The translations under genes were made by a program, and so were the position numbers. This document shows positions 15,346 through 24,075 of a stretch of 64,000 nucleotides of DNA, piece by piece. Below the pieces are notes generated by a model, which was given only the letters and a program-made list of their open reading frames with translations, was not told where the DNA came from and searched no databases. The stretch's first letter is position 1; every line of letters starts with the position of its first letter. The DNA comes from Modestobacter sp. VKM Ac-2982 (GTDB taxonomy: Bacteria > Actinomycetota > Actinomycetes > Mycobacteriales > Geodermatophilaceae), in assembly GCF_026967935.1 (NCBI RefSeq), contig NZ_JAPVBL010000003.1, positions 737,243 through 801,242 of the forward strand, read 5' to 3'.

Positions 15346-18320
15346 GCCTCCATCTCCTCCAGCCGCTCACACAGCAGCGAGGCCCAACGGTGCGCGGTGG
15401 CCCGGGTGCCGTCGACCATGGCCACGGGCACCGGGACGTGGTCCAGCACGGCGGCCGGGTCAGCGGTCGAGTCGGTGTCCTCGACGACGACGGCGTCCAG
15501 GCGGGGCAGGCCGTCCAGCCACGGCACGAGGTCCTCGGGCTTGCGGGTGGCGTCCATGACCGCCCACACCGCCGTCGGCGACCAGACCGAGAGCATGTGC
15601 TCCATCCACGGCCCCCCGGACGTCCGCAGGGGGGCGTCGACGGCGACGACCGTGACCGCGCCGGTGGTCGCGCTCGTCCGGCGGCGTGCCAGGGCGGTCT
15701 CCACCGAGGTGATCCGGCTGGCCTCCGGGGCCAGGCCGGCCAGCGCACCGGAGGCGGCCCACAGCACGGCCTCGGGCTCCAGCCGCAGCGAGGAGGCCAG
15801 TGACCGGGCGGCGGCGAACGTCTCGGCCCCGGGGCCGACGAGCATCAGCACGTCGCCGGGCTCCGTCGGCGCCGGCGGAGCCGCGGGCAGGCGCTCGGCC
15901 AGGGTGCGGGTCAGCGCGGCGTACACCCCGCGGGCGGCCGCGTCGCTGGTGAAGTCCGGTCCCAGCAGGGAGTCGGGCAGCCCGAGGGTCAGCAGCCGGA
16001 TGACCAGCTCCTCCGGGCCGCTCATCGGATACGGGGCGAGCGCCGTGGACGACGGCGCGGGGACCAGCCGCGTCACGGTCGCCAGGCGGCTGCCGGGCTC
16101 GTCGGCGGCCGGCAGCGCCGGGACAGCCGGCCGGGGTGCCACGGGGAGAGCCGTCGGGCGGGTCGGTCCCTGCGGACGGACGGAGAGCGCGGGTCGGGTG
16201 CTCGCCGGCACCGGCGGGCGCGACCGGCGGACCGGCGGGACACCGGGACGGGAGGCCAGCAGCGGCTGCGAACCGCCGAAGTTCTGCGGCGGCATCAACG
16301 ACAGCGGCGGCAGGACGGTGGTGGCGTCCAGCGGCAACGGAGCCGGGTCGCTCGCGGTCCGGGCCATCTCCGGGGCCCTCGCGGGGGACATGACCGGGGA
16401 GAGGGCCACCGGGACGGCGAACCGCGCGCGCTGGTCGATCGACGGTGTCTCCATGAAGCGGACCTCCTCGGCCGGGGACTCGTCGACGACGACGGCGTCC
16501 ACGACGAGGTTCTGAGCGGCCGCGAACTGCGCCGCTCGCTGGGCGATCCGGTCGTCGCTGGCGTAGCCGGCGTGCGCGTCGGTCCGGTAGGCACCGGTGT
16601 CGTAGGCGTTGGGCTCGGCGGCGGTGGTCTGGCAGGCCCACGGCTGCGGGACGTCGCGCACCCGGTCCTCCGCGAGCGCCGGGGCGCGCCATGCGCGCGC
16701 GGCCGCGGACTCGACGATCGCCGAGGCGGCCGCGATGGCCGCGTCGCCGTCCTGGTCGGCCGCCGCGGTGGACCGCTCGGCACCCGCCTCGGGGGAGCGG
16801 TGCCGGCCGCGGCCGGAGCCGTTGGCGGCGAGGACCTCCTCGAGCAGGTCGGCCAGCTCCTCGTCCGCACTCCGGACGGACTCGACCATCGACAGTGCCG
16901 GGGCTGCCGTCTCGAGGCGGGCGGCCTCGACCCGTGCAGCCTCGGCCTGGACCCGAGCTGCCTCGGCCTGGGCGCGGGCTGCTTCGGCCTGGGCGCGGGC
17001 TGCCTCAGCCGCGGCGGCTGCCTCGGCCTCTGCGGCCGCCTCGGCCTGGAGACGCGCGGCTTCGGCCTGGATGCGGGCGGCCTCGGCGGCTGCCTCGGCT
17101 TCGGCCTGGATGCGGGCGGCCTCGGCGGCTGCCTCAACCCCGGCCTGCACCCGGGCGGCCTCGGCGGCTGCCTCGGCCTCGGCCTGGAGGCGAGCGGCCT
17201 CGGCGGCTGCCTCGGCTTCGGCCTGGATGCGGGCGGCCTCGGCGGCTGCCTCGACCTCGGCCTGGATGCGGGCAGCCTCGGCGGCTGCCTCAACCTCGGC
17301 CTGGATGCGGGCAGCCTCGGCGGCTGCCTCGGCTTCGGCCTGGAGGCGGGCGACCTCGGCGGCTGCCTCGGCCTCCGCCTGGAGCCGCACTGCGTCGATC
17401 CGTGCTGCCTCGATCCGTGCTGCCTCGATCCGTGCTGCCTCGATCCGTGCTGCCTCGGCCCGTGCTGCCTCGGCCCGTGCTGCCTCGGCCCGTGCTGCCT
17501 CGGCCTGCACCCGGGCGGCCTCGGCGGCAGCCGCCTCGATGCGCGCCGTGGCCAGCCGGGCGGCCTCTGCGGTCGCGGCCTCGACCGCAGCCGCCTGGGC
17601 AGCCGCGGTCTCGACCGCGGCCAGCTCCGCAGCGGCCTCCGCGGCCGCCACAGCGGCGTCCTCGGCTGCGGCCTGCACGGGGCTGGAGGCGACCATCCGG
17701 GTCAGCGCAGCGGCGAAGGGGGAGGGCCCCGACGGCTCGTCGGCGACCGGCGTCGGCGCCGGCGTCGGCACCAGGTCCTCCGCCGACAGCATCAGGGTGT
17801 GCTTGGCGGGGGTGAACGGCTTGGCCGCCACCGGGGCTGCCGCGGCCGAGGCTGGCCGCGCCGGCCGCGCAGCGGACCGGGCACCGGCGGAGGAGCCGGC
17901 GGGGGAGGAGGTGGTCCGCGCAGGGGTGGTGCGCTCGGCCGGCGCGGCGGCCGCGGTCGCGCCGGCCGGGGTCCGCACGGAGCCGGAACGGCCGTAGAGG
18001 TCGACGTCCGGCGAGGCCGCACCCAGCAGGTCGGCGAGCTCCTTCATCCGGTCGTCCATCGACGGCCCGGCAGCGGCGGCCGGCCGCGCGGGTCCGGCGG
18101 GGTCCTTCAGCACGGTCGACGAACCGGTGCTCGGCCCGGTGGTCGCCCCGGCCACGGGCACCTCGACCTCGGCGATGAACCGCTCGTTGGTGAAGAAGCC
18201 GAACATGCCGCCGGAGCGGATGCGACGGACCCCGACCACCCGGGCCGAGGCCCCGAACTCTGCACGCGCGGCCGCGACGGCCTCCTCACGCGTGGCTGCC
18301 TCAACGGATCGCGACGGCAC
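15342..18320 (-). CDS. flhF: degenerate FlhF-like protein with Ala-rich repeat region
   Basis: 992 residues, more than twice a normal FlhF. Residues 1-55 match the FlhF N-terminal domain (TREEAVAAARAEFGASARVV, then GGMFGFF). Residues about 205-470 are an alanine/glutamate-rich, probably helical region encoded by tandem DNA repeats. Residues about 750-992 resemble the FlhF SRP-type GTPase fold, but the P-loop is lost: LVGPGAETFAAA stands where GPTGxGKTTT belongs. GTP hydrolysis therefore looks impossible. It overlaps flhA by 20 bp. FlhF normally sets flagellar number and position. Confidence 0.75.
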   Translation of the reverse strand: MPSRSVEAATREEAVAAARAEFGASARVVGVRRIRSGGMFGFFTNERFIAEVEVPVAGATTGPSTGSSTVLKDPAGPARPAAAAGPSMDDRMKELADLLGAASPDVDLYGRSGSVRTPAGATAAAAPAERTTPARTTSSPAGSSAGARSAARPARPASAAAAPVAAKPFTPAKHTLMLSAEDLVPTPAPTPVADEPSGPSPFAAALTRMVASSPVQAAAEDAAVAAAEAAAELAAVETAAAQAAAVEAATAEAARLATARIEAAAAEAARVQAEAARAEAARAEAARAEAARIEAARIEAARIEAARIDAVRLQAEAEAAAEVARLQAEAEAAAEAARIQAEVEAAAEAARIQAEVEAAAEAARIQAEAEAAAEAARLQAEAEAAAEAARVQAGVEAAAEAARIQAEAEAAAEAARIQAEAARLQAEAAAEAEAAAAAEAARAQAEAARAQAEAARVQAEAARVEAARLETAAPALSMVESVRSADEELADLLEEVLAANGSGRGRHRSPEAGAERSTAAADQDGDAAIAAASAIVESAAARAWRAPALAEDRVRDVPQPWACQTTAAEPNAYDTGAYRTDAHAGYASDDRIAQRAAQFAAAQNLVVDAVVVDESPAEEVRFMETPSIDQRARFAVPVALSPVMSPARAPEMARTASDPAPLPLDATTVLPPLSLMPPQNFGGSQPLLASRPGVPPVRRSRPPVPASTRPALSVRPQGPTRPTALPVAPRPAVPALPAADEPGSRLATVTRLVPAPSSTALAPYPMSGPEELVIRLLTLGLPDSLLGPDFTSDAAARGVYAALTRTLAERLPAAPPAPTEPGDVLMLVGPGAETFAAARSLASSLRLEPEAVLWAASGALAGLAPEASRITSVETALARRRTSATTGAVTVVAVDAPLRTSGGPWMEHMLSVWSPTAVWAVMDATRKPEDLVPWLDGLPRLDAVVVEDTDSTADPAAVLDHVPVPVAMVDGTRATAHRWASLLCERLEEMEA
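17082..17393 (-). repeat. eight tandem 39-bp coding repeats in the flhF-like gene
   Basis: The phrase CTCGGCGGCTGCCTC, with small variants, starts at 17082, 17121, 17160, 17199, 17238, 17277, 17316 and 17355: an exact 39-bp period over eight units. Each encodes a 13-residue unit of the form EAARIQAEAEAAA. The period keeps frame, so copy number can change without breaking the gene. Confidence 0.9.
17401..17505 (-). repeat. seven tandem 15-bp coding repeats in the flhF-like gene
   Basis: Three copies of CGTGCTGCCTCGATC followed by four of CGTGCTGCCTCGGCC run without interruption. On the coding strand they give repeated IEAAR and AEAAR pentapeptides. Likely slippage-prone, frame-preserving repeats. 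Confidence 0.9.
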
Positions 18321-20346
18321 CGCTCACCACTCCCAGGGACTCGATCTGTGCCGTGCGGGACACCTCGTTGTACGAGATGACCGACAGGCGGGGCAGGACC
18401 TGACGGATCAGGCGGGACAGGGCGGCTCGCACCTGCGGGGAGCAGACGAGCACGGGGGAGAGGTTCATCCGCTCCGCCTCGTCGAGGAGCTCGGTGCAGC
18501 CGCGGACCAGGACGTCGACGGTGTGCCCGTCCAGGGCGAGCACCTGGCCGCCCTCGGTGGGACGCACGGCCTCCAGGAGACGCTGCTCGAACGACGGCTC
18601 GAGGGTGATGACGTGCAGCCGCTCCTCCTCGGTCACGTACGGGTGGCTGATCGCCGCGCCGAGGGCGGTGCGGGCCGCCTCGACCAGGCCGTCGAGGTCG
18701 GTGGAAACCTTGGCCCGCAGGGACAGGGCCTCGAAGATCCGCACCAGGTCGCGGATCGACACGCCCTCGTCCAGCAGGGCCTGCAGCACGCGCTGCACCT
18801 CGCCGAGGCTCAGCAGCGCCGGGGTGAGCTCGTCGGCGACGGCCGGGTGCGAGCGGCGGATCATCTCGACCAGCACCTTGACGTCCTCCCGGCCCAGCAG
18901 CGCCGAGGCGTTCTGCCGGACGACCTCGGCCAGGTGGGTGGTGATGACCGAGGAGCGGTCGACGACGGTGGCGCCGGCCATCTCGGCCTGCCGCTGCAGC
19001 TCGGCAGGCACCCACTTGGCGGCCAGTCCGAAGACCGGCTCGCGGGTCGCCTTGCCGGGCAGCCCGTCGAGGTGGTCACCGATGGCGAGCACCGTGCCGG
19101 CCGGGGACGTGCCCTTGGCCGCGGGGACGCCGTTGAGCCAGATGACGTACTGCGAGGCGGGCAGGTCCAAGTTGTCGCGGGTGCGGACCAGCGGGATGAC
19201 CAGGCCGGTCTCCATGGCGACCTTGCGACGCAGCGCCTTGACCCGGTCGAGGAGGTCGCCGCCGCGGGCGGTGTCCACCAGCTCGACCAGGTCGAAGGCG
19301 ACCTCCAGCTCCAGGGGGTCCACCCGCATCCGGTCGGCGATCGCCTCGGGGGAGTCCGGCTGCGGCTCCGCGGCGACGGCGTCCGCGGGGGTGCTCTCGT
19401 CGTCGTCCTCATCGACCTGGTCGGTGAGTCGGGTGGAGATGAACAGGAACAGGCCACCGATGAGCAGGAACGGCAGCTTGGGCAGGCCGGGGATCAGGCA
19501 CAGGGCCAGGGCGCCCAGGCCGGCGATGCGCACCGGCTGCCTGTTGCGGGACAGCTGGCTGATCAGGTCCGAGCCCATGTCGCCCTGGGAGGCCGAGCGG
19601 GTGACGATCAGGCCGGTGGCGGTGGAGATCAGCAGGGCCGGGATCTGGGAGACCAGACCGTCGCCGACCGACAGCAGCGAGTAGGTGGAGATGGCCTCTC
19701 CGGGGGCCATGCCCTTCTGCATCATGCCGATGGCGAAGCCACCGATGAGGTTGATCAGCGTGACGATGATGGCGGCGATGGCGTCGCCCTTGACGAACTT
19801 GCTGGCGCCGTCCATCGAGCCGTAGAAGTCGGCCTCGGAGGTGACCTCGCTGCGCCGCTTGCGGGCCTGCTTCTCGTTGATCAGGCCGGCGTTCAGGTCC
19901 GCGTCGATGGCCATCTGCTTGCCGGGCATCGCGTCGAGGGTGAAGCGGGCGCCGACCTCGGCGACCCGGCCGGCACCGTTGGTGATGACGACGAACTGGA
20001 TGATCGTGAGGATCACGAAGATCACCAGGCCGACGATCAGCGAGCCGCCGATGACGAAGTGCCCGAAGGCCTCGATGACCTTGCCGGCGTAGCCGTCGGT
20101 GAGCACGAGCCGGGTCGAGGAGACGTTGAGCGCCAGGCGCATCAGCGTCGCGATCAGCACCAGTGACGGGAAGATCGCGAAGTCCAGCGGCCGCTTGATG
20201 TTCATCGACACCAGCAGGATCAGCAGCGACCCGACGATGTTCAGCGCCAGCAGCACGTCCAGCACGGGCGCCGGCAGCGGCACGACGAGCATCAGGACGA
20301 TGGAGACGACCCCGATGGGGACGGCGGCCTTCGTCAGCTTTCCCAC
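18301..20346 (-). CDS. flhA: flagellar export gate protein FlhA
   Basis: 681 residues from GTG 20346 (GAGG upstream), typical for FlhA; an ATG at 20463 would add an uncharacteristic basic extension. Eight predicted membrane helices occupy the N-terminal 315 residues. The conserved LVLIATLMRLALNVSSTRLVL segment and the FHIPEP-type loop region (AIDADLNAGLI and the following charged KRRSEVTSEADFYGSMDGA) are present. The C-terminal cytosolic domain binds chaperone-substrate complexes. It forms the proton-driven export gate with FlhB, FliP, FliQ and FliR. A 182-base gap with no clear signal separates it from flhB. Confidence 0.95.
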   Translation of the reverse strand: MGKLTKAAVPIGVVSIVLMLVVPLPAPVLDVLLALNIVGSLLILLVSMNIKRPLDFAIFPSLVLIATLMRLALNVSSTRLVLTDGYAGKVIEAFGHFVIGGSLIVGLVIFVILTIIQFVVITNGAGRVAEVGARFTLDAMPGKQMAIDADLNAGLINEKQARKRRSEVTSEADFYGSMDGASKFVKGDAIAAIIVTLINLIGGFAIGMMQKGMAPGEAISTYSLLSVGDGLVSQIPALLISTATGLIVTRSASQGDMGSDLISQLSRNRQPVRIAGLGALALCLIPGLPKLPFLLIGGLFLFISTRLTDQVDEDDDESTPADAVAAEPQPDSPEAIADRMRVDPLELEVAFDLVELVDTARGGDLLDRVKALRRKVAMETGLVIPLVRTRDNLDLPASQYVIWLNGVPAAKGTSPAGTVLAIGDHLDGLPGKATREPVFGLAAKWVPAELQRQAEMAGATVVDRSSVITTHLAEVVRQNASALLGREDVKVLVEMIRRSHPAVADELTPALLSLGEVQRVLQALLDEGVSIRDLVRIFEALSLRAKVSTDLDGLVEAARTALGAAISHPYVTEEERLHVITLEPSFEQRLLEAVRPTEGGQVLALDGHTVDVLVRGCTELLDEAERMNLSPVLVCSPQVRAALSRLIRQVLPRLSVISYNEVSRTAQIESLGVVSGAVAIR

Positions 20347-20528
20347 GAGACCTCGATCCTGTGCGGTGCCGCTCCGGCAGCGGAGGAGGGCACCGGTGCG
20401 CGCTCCACCGACCTTCTCGGCAGTCCGGGGAGGGCTCCGTACCGCGCCGCCGGTCGCCCGCACCGTGCGTCACAGCGGGCGTCGCGGACCTCAGCTCGGC
20501 GGCGTCCCGACGTGGGCGGGGCCCTCGG

Positions 20529-21662
20529 TCAGCGGCGCCGGCCGGCGCGTGGGAGGCCCTCGGTGACCGGCGCCTCGAAGCCGGGCCGGTGCACCCCGCC
20601 ACGCACGCCGCGCGCGGACAGGTGCATGACGAAGGCGAGCACCCGGGCGACGGCGGTGAACAGCTGGGCCGGCACCTCCTGGCCCAGGTCGCAGGAGGCG
20701 TGCAGCGCCCGGGCCAGCGGGATGTCCTGGACCATCGGCACCTTGCACTCCTCGGCCCGGGCGCGCAGCCGGGTGGCCATCTCGTCGGCGCCCTTGGCCA
20801 CCACCCGGGGGGCGCCCTTCAGCGGGTCGTACTTGAGCGCGACGGCGACGTGAGTGGGGTTGACCAGGAGCACGTCGGCGTCGGCGACCTCGGCCATCAT
20901 CCGGTTGCGGGACATCGACAGCTGGGTCGAGCGCCGCTGGGCCTTCATGTACGGGTCGCCCTCGGCCTGTTTGTGCTCCTGCTTGATCTCGTACACGCTC
21001 ATCTTGAGCTGCTTCATCATCTTGTGTCGCACCACGATGTAGTCGGCGACCGCGATCACCAGGCCGGTGATGCCCACGACGCGGAACATCAGCACCGCGG
21101 AGTCGGTGAAGGTGTGCACGACCTCCGACAGCGGCAGCGCCCCGGAGGCGGACACCAGCTGCATGGCGTTGTCGGACGTCACGCCGATGACGACCGCCAG
21201 CGCGACGGTCTTGATGATCGCCTTGGTCGCCTCCCAGAGGCCCTGGGTGCCGAACATCCGCTTGATCCCGGGGAACGGGTTCAGCTTCTTCATGGTCGGC
21301 TTCATCGCCTTGGTGGCGAGGGTGACCCCGCCCTGGGCCGCCGAGGCGACGGTGCCGATCACCATCATCGCAAGGGCCATCGGCAGCAGCGCGGTCATGA
21401 AGACGGCCAGCGCGGTGCCGAACAGGGCCTGCATCGTGGCCGGCTCGGGGTCGTTGGCGACCACGCCGACCTGCACGAAGAGCTCCTGGATGGAGCCGAA
21501 GGCCCCGCCCACGAGCATGGGCAGCAGCACGCTCGCCGCGGCCGCGCCCAGCCAGGTGCCCAGTTCCTGGGTGCGCGGGATCTGCCCTTCCTTGCGGGCG
21601 TCCTTCAGCTTCTTCGGTGTCGGTGCCTCGGTCTTCTCACCGCCGGGACCGTCCTTGGCCAT
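20529..21662 (-). CDS. flhB: flagellar export switch protein FlhB
   Basis: 377 residues. It begins with the canonical cytosolic start GEKTEAPTPKKLKDARKEGQIPRTQEL, followed by four membrane helices and a C-terminal domain with the self-cleaving NPTH tetrapeptide at residue 268 (LLVNPTHVAVALKYD). Cleavage between Asn and Pro switches export from hook to filament substrates, together with FliK. A proline/glycine-rich tail of about 30 residues follows the conserved domain. It lies 18 bases after fliR. Confidence 0.96.
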   Translation of the reverse strand: MAKDGPGGEKTEAPTPKKLKDARKEGQIPRTQELGTWLGAAAASVLLPMLVGGAFGSIQELFVQVGVVANDPEPATMQALFGTALAVFMTALLPMALAMMVIGTVASAAQGGVTLATKAMKPTMKKLNPFPGIKRMFGTQGLWEATKAIIKTVALAVVIGVTSDNAMQLVSASGALPLSEVVHTFTDSAVLMFRVVGITGLVIAVADYIVVRHKMMKQLKMSVYEIKQEHKQAEGDPYMKAQRRSTQLSMSRNRMMAEVADADVLLVNPTHVAVALKYDPLKGAPRVVAKGADEMATRLRARAEECKVPMVQDIPLARALHASCDLGQEVPAQLFTAVARVLAFVMHLSARGVRGGVHRPGFEAPVTEGLPRAGRRR

Positions 21663-21680
21663 CAGTCACCTCCCGCCACG

Positions 21681-22445
21681 TCAGCCGCTGCGCAGCGAGG
21701 TCATCGCGTCGAGCGCGGAGTCCAGCAGCCCGTCGAGCGCCGGCGGCAGCAGCGGGAAGGTCAGCCCCAGCAGGGTCAGGGTGATCATGATCTTGAGCGG
21801 GAAGCCGAAGGCGAAGATGTTCAGCGCCGGTGCCGCCTTGGACAGCAGGGCCAGGGCGACGTCGGCGAGCAGCAGCACCGCCACCAGCGGCCCGGCGATC
21901 TGCAGCGCGGCCAGGAACATCATCGAGAAGGCGGTGATCAGGACCGAGCCCAGCTGGTCGGTGGGCAGGGAGCCGCCGACGGGGAGCCCCTCGTAGGAGG
22001 TGACGAACCCCCGCACCAGCAGCAGGTGGCCGTTGCTGGTGAACAGCAGGGTGATGGCGAGCAGGTAGTGCAGCCGGCCGATCACCCCCTGCGTGGTCAG
22101 CGACATCGGGTCGTAGGCCGGCTGCAGGGAGAACCCGCCGGTCACGTCGATCAGGTCACCGGCCAGCTGGACGGCGCTGAACAGCAGCTGGACGACGAAG
22201 CCCAGCGCGGCGCCGATGACCGCCTCGGTGACCGCAGTCGCGATGAGGAAGCCGGCGGTGACCTCCGGGATGGTGCCGGAGATGTGCGGGAACGTGACCA
22301 GGGCGATGCAGAGCGCGAGTGCGCCCTTGACCACCCGCGGGATGCCGTTGGAGTTGAACGGCGGGGCCAGGGCGATGAACCCGGCCGCCCGCGTGCTGGC
22401 CAGCAGCAGTGCCGCGAGGGTCGCGGAGGGGACCTCGAGGTCCAC
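21681..22445 (-). CDS. fliR: flagellar export apparatus protein FliR
   Basis: 254 residues with six predicted membrane helices, starting at GTG 22445 only 7 bases after fliQ. The family pattern includes RAAGFIALAPPFNSNGIPRVVKGALAL near the N terminus and ALQIAGPLVAVLLLADVALALLSKAAPALNIFAFGFPLKI in the C-terminal half. It assembles with FliP and FliQ into the helical export pore. Confidence 0.95.
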   Translation of the reverse strand: MDLEVPSATLAALLLASTRAAGFIALAPPFNSNGIPRVVKGALALCIALVTFPHISGTIPEVTAGFLIATAVTEAVIGAALGFVVQLLFSAVQLAGDLIDVTGGFSLQPAYDPMSLTTQGVIGRLHYLLAITLLFTSNGHLLLVRGFVTSYEGLPVGGSLPTDQLGSVLITAFSMMFLAALQIAGPLVAVLLLADVALALLSKAAPALNIFAFGFPLKIMITLTLLGLTFPLLPPALDGLLDSALDAMTSLRSG

Positions 22446-22452
22446 TGCGGCC

Positions 22453-22728
22453 TCAGGTCCTGCCGAGCAGCCGCGGCAGCGACTCGAACAGCTGATCGGT
22501 GAAGGAGACCAGCTCCGAGAGCACCCAGTTGCCGGTCACGAGCAGCGCGATCGCCACCGCGATCATCTTCGGCACGAAGGACAGGGTCGGTTCCTGGATC
22601 TGGGTGGCCGCCTGGAACAGCGAGATCATGAAGCCCACCAGCAGGGCGGTCAGCAGGATCGGCGCGGACACCTTCGCCGCGACGATCATCGTCTGGGTGG
22701 CGATCTCGGTGACGTCGGCGTCGCTCAT
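22453..22728 (-). CDS. fliQ: flagellar export apparatus protein FliQ
   Basis: 91 residues, close to the standard 89, with two membrane helices (about 15-38 and 52-72) and the family core ATQIQEPTLSFVPKMIAV between them. ATG 22728 is chosen because GGAGG lies seven bases upstream. An unusual 76-base gap containing a repeat-like sequence separates it from fliP, although other genes in this unit overlap. Confidence 0.95.
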   Translation of the reverse strand: MSDADVTEIATQTMIVAAKVSAPILLTALLVGFMISLFQAATQIQEPTLSFVPKMIAVAIALLVTGNWVLSELVSFTDQLFESLPRLLGRT

Positions 22729-22740
22729 TGCGTGCCTCCG

Positions 22741-22790
22741 AGCTCGTTCCGCTCCTCGGTCGCTGGCGCTCCCTGCGATGCTCGCTCGCA
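22741..22790. repeat. repeat-like intercistronic insert between fliP and fliQ
   Basis: A GCTCG-rich run with recurring short words (GCTCGTTCCGCTCC, CGCTGGCGCTCC, GATGCTCGCTCGC) that looks like the short dispersed repeats seen between genes in GC-rich actinobacteria. No second copy was identified in this window, so the class is uncertain. Confidence 0.35.
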
Positions 22791-22804
22791 CGTCGTCACG
22801 CGGC

Positions 22805-23653
22805 TCATCCGTAGGACCCCACCAACGCGGTGGTGACGAGCGCCCAGCCGTCGACGATGACGAAGAGCATCAGCTTGAAGGGCAGGGAGACGATCGTCGG
22901 GGGCACCATCATCATGCCCATCGCCATCAGCGCGGCGCTGACCAGCATGTCCAGCACCAGGAACGGGATGAAGACGACCAGGCCGATGATGAAGGCGCTC
23001 TTGAGCTCGGAGAGCACGAACGCCGGGACCAGGGTCAGCATGCTCACCGACGCCGCGTCCGCCGGTGCCTCCTCCCGGGACAGCCCGACCATCAGCTTGA
23101 GCTCGTCGTCCCTGGTGTTGGCCAGCAGGAAGGTCTTCAGCGGCTCGACGCCGGAGTCGTAGGCCGCCGAGGCGTTCATGGTGCCGTCCAGGTAGGGCTG
23201 GACGGCGACCTCGTTGATCTCGCTGAGCACGGGGCCCATCACGAAGATGGTCAGGAACAGCGCGATCCCGGTGAGCACCTGGTTCGGCGGTGAGGTGGGC
23301 AGGCCGAGCGCGTTCCGGGTCAGCGCCAGCACCACGAGGATCTTGGTGAACGAGGTGACCAGCAGCAGGGCCGACGGTGCGATCGACAGCACGGTGATCG
23401 CCAGGATCAACGTCACCGCGGTGCTCGGGCTGTCCCCGCCGATGGAGATGTCCAGGCCGCCGTCGTCCACCACCGGGGCGACCGGCTCGGACGGCGGGAC
23501 CGGCGCGGTGGGGGCGGCCGAGGCCGGGCCGGCCAGCAGGAGCATCAGCAGGACCGTGCCCAGCAGCAGCAACGGCAACAGCCAGGCCGCACGGCGGCGG
23601 GCGGGGCCGGACGTCGGTGGCGGCGCCGGCAGCTGGACGGGGACGGCGGTCAT
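22805..23653 (-). CDS. fliP: flagellar export apparatus protein FliP
   Basis: 282 residues. A signal peptide (about residues 18-46, ending ASAAP) precedes a proline-rich periplasm-side stretch and four membrane helices. Family segments are LLLVTSFTKILVVLALTRNALG, PNQVLTGIALFLTIFVM, the FLLANTR helix and FILVLDMLV-type FIPFLVLDMLVSAALMAMGM. Start ATG 23653 overlaps the fliO stop. Five FliP copies form the core of the export pore in other bacteria. Confidence 0.96.
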   Translation of the reverse strand: MTAVPVQLPAPPPTSGPARRRAAWLLPLLLLGTVLLMLLLAGPASAAPTAPVPPSEPVAPVVDDGGLDISIGGDSPSTAVTLILAITVLSIAPSALLLVTSFTKILVVLALTRNALGLPTSPPNQVLTGIALFLTIFVMGPVLSEINEVAVQPYLDGTMNASAAYDSGVEPLKTFLLANTRDDELKLMVGLSREEAPADAASVSMLTLVPAFVLSELKSAFIIGLVVFIPFLVLDMLVSAALMAMGMMMVPPTIVSLPFKLMLFVIVDGWALVTTALVGSYG

Positions 23654-24075
23654 CAGCGGCGCACCGTCCGCTCGCGCAGCTCGTGCACGACCGTCGTCCA
23701 CGTGCTGCGGTCGAGCACCGAGCCGGCCAGGGCGCGGCTGCTCGCACGGGGCACCGGCACCCGGGCGGCGGGCAGCTCGGTGGTCGCGCCGGTGACCCCG
23801 GGGCGGGCCTGGGTGGCCAGTGCGGCCTGCAGTTCGTCGTCCTCCAGCTCGGCCAGCAGGGTGACCTGCTCCTCGGTCGAGCCGACCACCAGCACCCGGC
23901 CGGCGACCCGCAGCACCGAGACGCTGCTGGCGCGGCCCATGCGCTGGCGGGCGACGACCTCGATGACGCCGGTGGCGCCGCCGAGCCCGCGCTTCTTCGC
24001 GACCTTGCTGGCGAAGAGCAGGACCGCGGCGATGAACGCCAGCGAGAGCACCAGGCGGACGATCATCCAGCTCAT
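23653..24075 (-). CDS. fliO: flagellar biosynthesis protein FliO
   Basis: 140 residues. One N-terminal membrane helix (about 5-24) is followed by KKRGLGG and a small beta domain (IEVVARQRMGRASSVSVLRVAGRVLVVGSTEEQVTLL) typical of FliO, then a variable tail. FliO helps FliP assemble and is poorly conserved, so identity rests on topology, the RxxxG...LVVG pattern and its place between fliN and fliP. It is coupled to both by ATGA overlaps. Confidence 0.88.
   Translation of the reverse strand: MSWMIVRLVLSLAFIAAVLLFASKVAKKRGLGGATGVIEVVARQRMGRASSVSVLRVAGRVLVVGSTEEQVTLLAELEDDELQAALATQARPGVTGATTELPAARVPVPRASSRALAGSVLDRSTWTTVVHELRERTVRR

Noticed and set aside
17401-17505. Short direct repeats that could suggest a CRISPR array
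   Set aside because: The units abut with no spacers, are 15 bp, and lie in frame inside a coding region.
16609-17997. Long open frames on the plus strand opposite the flhF-like gene (Ala/Ser/Arg-rich, up to about 600 codons)
   Set aside because: They run antisense through the tandem repeats, are wholly low-complexity, and the minus frame has FlhF-like ends and flagellar neighbours.
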